Assembly: GCA_017475185.1 (NCBI GenBank) | Contig: JAFVGB010000007.1 | Location: 1 to 8,130 of the forward strand | Direction of reading: 5' to 3' | Source of the DNA: Clostridia bacterium | GTDB taxonomy: Bacteria; Bacillota_A; Clostridia; TANB77; CAG-508 | DNA length: 8,130 bases | Part shown: one piece after another, positions 7,371 to 8,130 of the stretch | Layout of the letters: each line of letters opens with the position of its first letter | Position numbering within the stretch: the first letter of the stretch is position 1 | Position numbers and translations under genes: made by a program | The notes under the pieces: model-generated | The model's database searches: none | The model's input: the letters and a program-made list of their open reading frames with translations, nothing else | Told to the model about the DNA's origin: nothing

Positions 7371-8130
7371 ATGAACATAAATGATCTACTAATTGAAGGA
7401 AGAAAATATTTACTAAATTCTCGGAATTGAAGATGTTCCACTAAAAGTAAGATTATTGCTAGAGCATATTTTAAATATGAACAAATTTGATTTAGTTATT
7501 AATCACACTATGGAAATTCCAGAAGATAAAATTATAGAATTTCATAATGGACTTGAAAAGATAAAAGACAATACTCCAATTCAATATATTACAAATCATC
7601 AAGAATTTATGAAACTGGATTTTTACGTTGATGAAAATGTATTGATACCTCAACCTGACACAGAAATTCTAGTTGAAGAAGTTCTAAAATATGTCAATCA
7701 AATTGATAAAACAAAATCTTCAAAAATAAAAATTTTAGATTTATGTACTGGAAGTGGTGCTATTGCAGTTTCACTTGCCAAATATATTGATAATTGTGAA
7801 ATAACTGCAACAGACATAAGCAATAAAGCAATTCAAATTGCAAAACTTAATGCAGAAAAAAATTTAGTACATACTAAAATAAATTTTATTGAATCAAATA
7901 TGTTTGAAAATTTACCTAAAACCCAATATGATATTATAGTATCAAATCCACCATATATTGAAACTGAAACAATTTTATCTCTAAGCCCTGAAGTTCAGAA
8001 AGAACCTTTACTTGCCTTAGATGGTGGATGTGACGGTTTAAAATTTTATAAAATAATATTAAAAAACTATAACGATTACTTAGTCCAAAACGGAAAAGTA
8101 TTTTTAGAAATTGGATATAATCAAAAAGAA
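7371..8130 (+). CDS. prmC: Release factor glutamine N5-methyltransferase PrmC (HemK), frameshifted near the N-terminus and cut by window edge
   Basis: PrmC uses S-adenosylmethionine to methylate the glutamine of the GGQ motif in release factors RF1 and RF2, raising termination efficiency. The ATG at 7371, with AAGGAG ten bases upstream, opens MNINDLLIEGRKYLLNS and then hits TGA at 7428. From GGA at 7423 the next frame (+1) continues GIEDVPLKVRLLLEHIL and stays open for 236 codons to the window edge, so one extra base near 7419-7422 breaks the gene. Seen downstream: TPIQYI, then IPQPDTEILVEEV (from 7645; the usual Arg is Gln), SAM motif DLCTGSGAIAV (7738-7770), and catalytic NPPY (7945-7956). 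About 30 C-terminal residues are missing. All motifs are intact, so a sequencing error or a recent insertion is likelier than an old pseudogene. Internal TTG or ATG starts would give an N-terminally shortened protein. Confidence 0.9.

Noticed and set aside
7371..7430. UGA read as tryptophan (alternative genetic code) to explain the prmC stop
   Set aside because: Tryptophan in whiA and hemW is encoded by TGG, whiA ends with TGA, and the downstream conserved sequence is in a different frame, so recoding UGA as Trp would not restore the protein.

Overview
The window is an AT-rich, protein-dense stretch of a low-GC Gram-positive (Firmicutes, most likely Clostridia-like) chromosome. Evidence for this: the hrcA-grpE-dnaK-dnaJ order, a DnaK lacking the lobe insert typical of Gram-negative DnaK, a WhiA protein, strong AGGAGG-type ribosome sites, and two TTG start codons. 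UGA is a normal stop here, because whiA ends in TGA and its Trp codon is TGG.

Minus strand, in transcription order (right to left): whiA (6887-6006) overlaps hemW (6009-4828). Next comes an unrecognised 44-residue single-pass membrane protein (4738-4604) with its own promoter. The heat-shock operon follows: hrcA (4432-3419), grpE (3417-2902), dnaK (2805-955) and dnaJ (897 to beyond the left edge). HrcA is the repressor. GrpE, DnaK and DnaJ form the Hsp70 machine. The hrcA promoter is flanked by two divergent CIRCE-type operators. The outer one contains the stop codon of the small membrane-protein gene, and the inner one sits on the expected transcription start and is followed by a T-run. The grpE-dnaK gap is almost entirely one 31-bp inverted repeat with a GGGACGGTTCC core.

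Plus strand, right end: a structured non-coding RNA of about 180 nt (7055-7238), most likely 6S RNA, is divergent from whiA. A tandem copy of a GAAACA/GGGGACGGTC repeat and a 16-bp hairpin follow. Last is prmC (7371 to beyond the right edge), the release-factor glutamine methyltransferase, whose reading frame is broken by one extra base near the start.

Most of the window is housekeeping. The parts deserving attention are the double operator/terminator arrangement with its small membrane gene, the GGGACGGT repeat family found at two loci, the 6S candidate, and the prmC frameshift.
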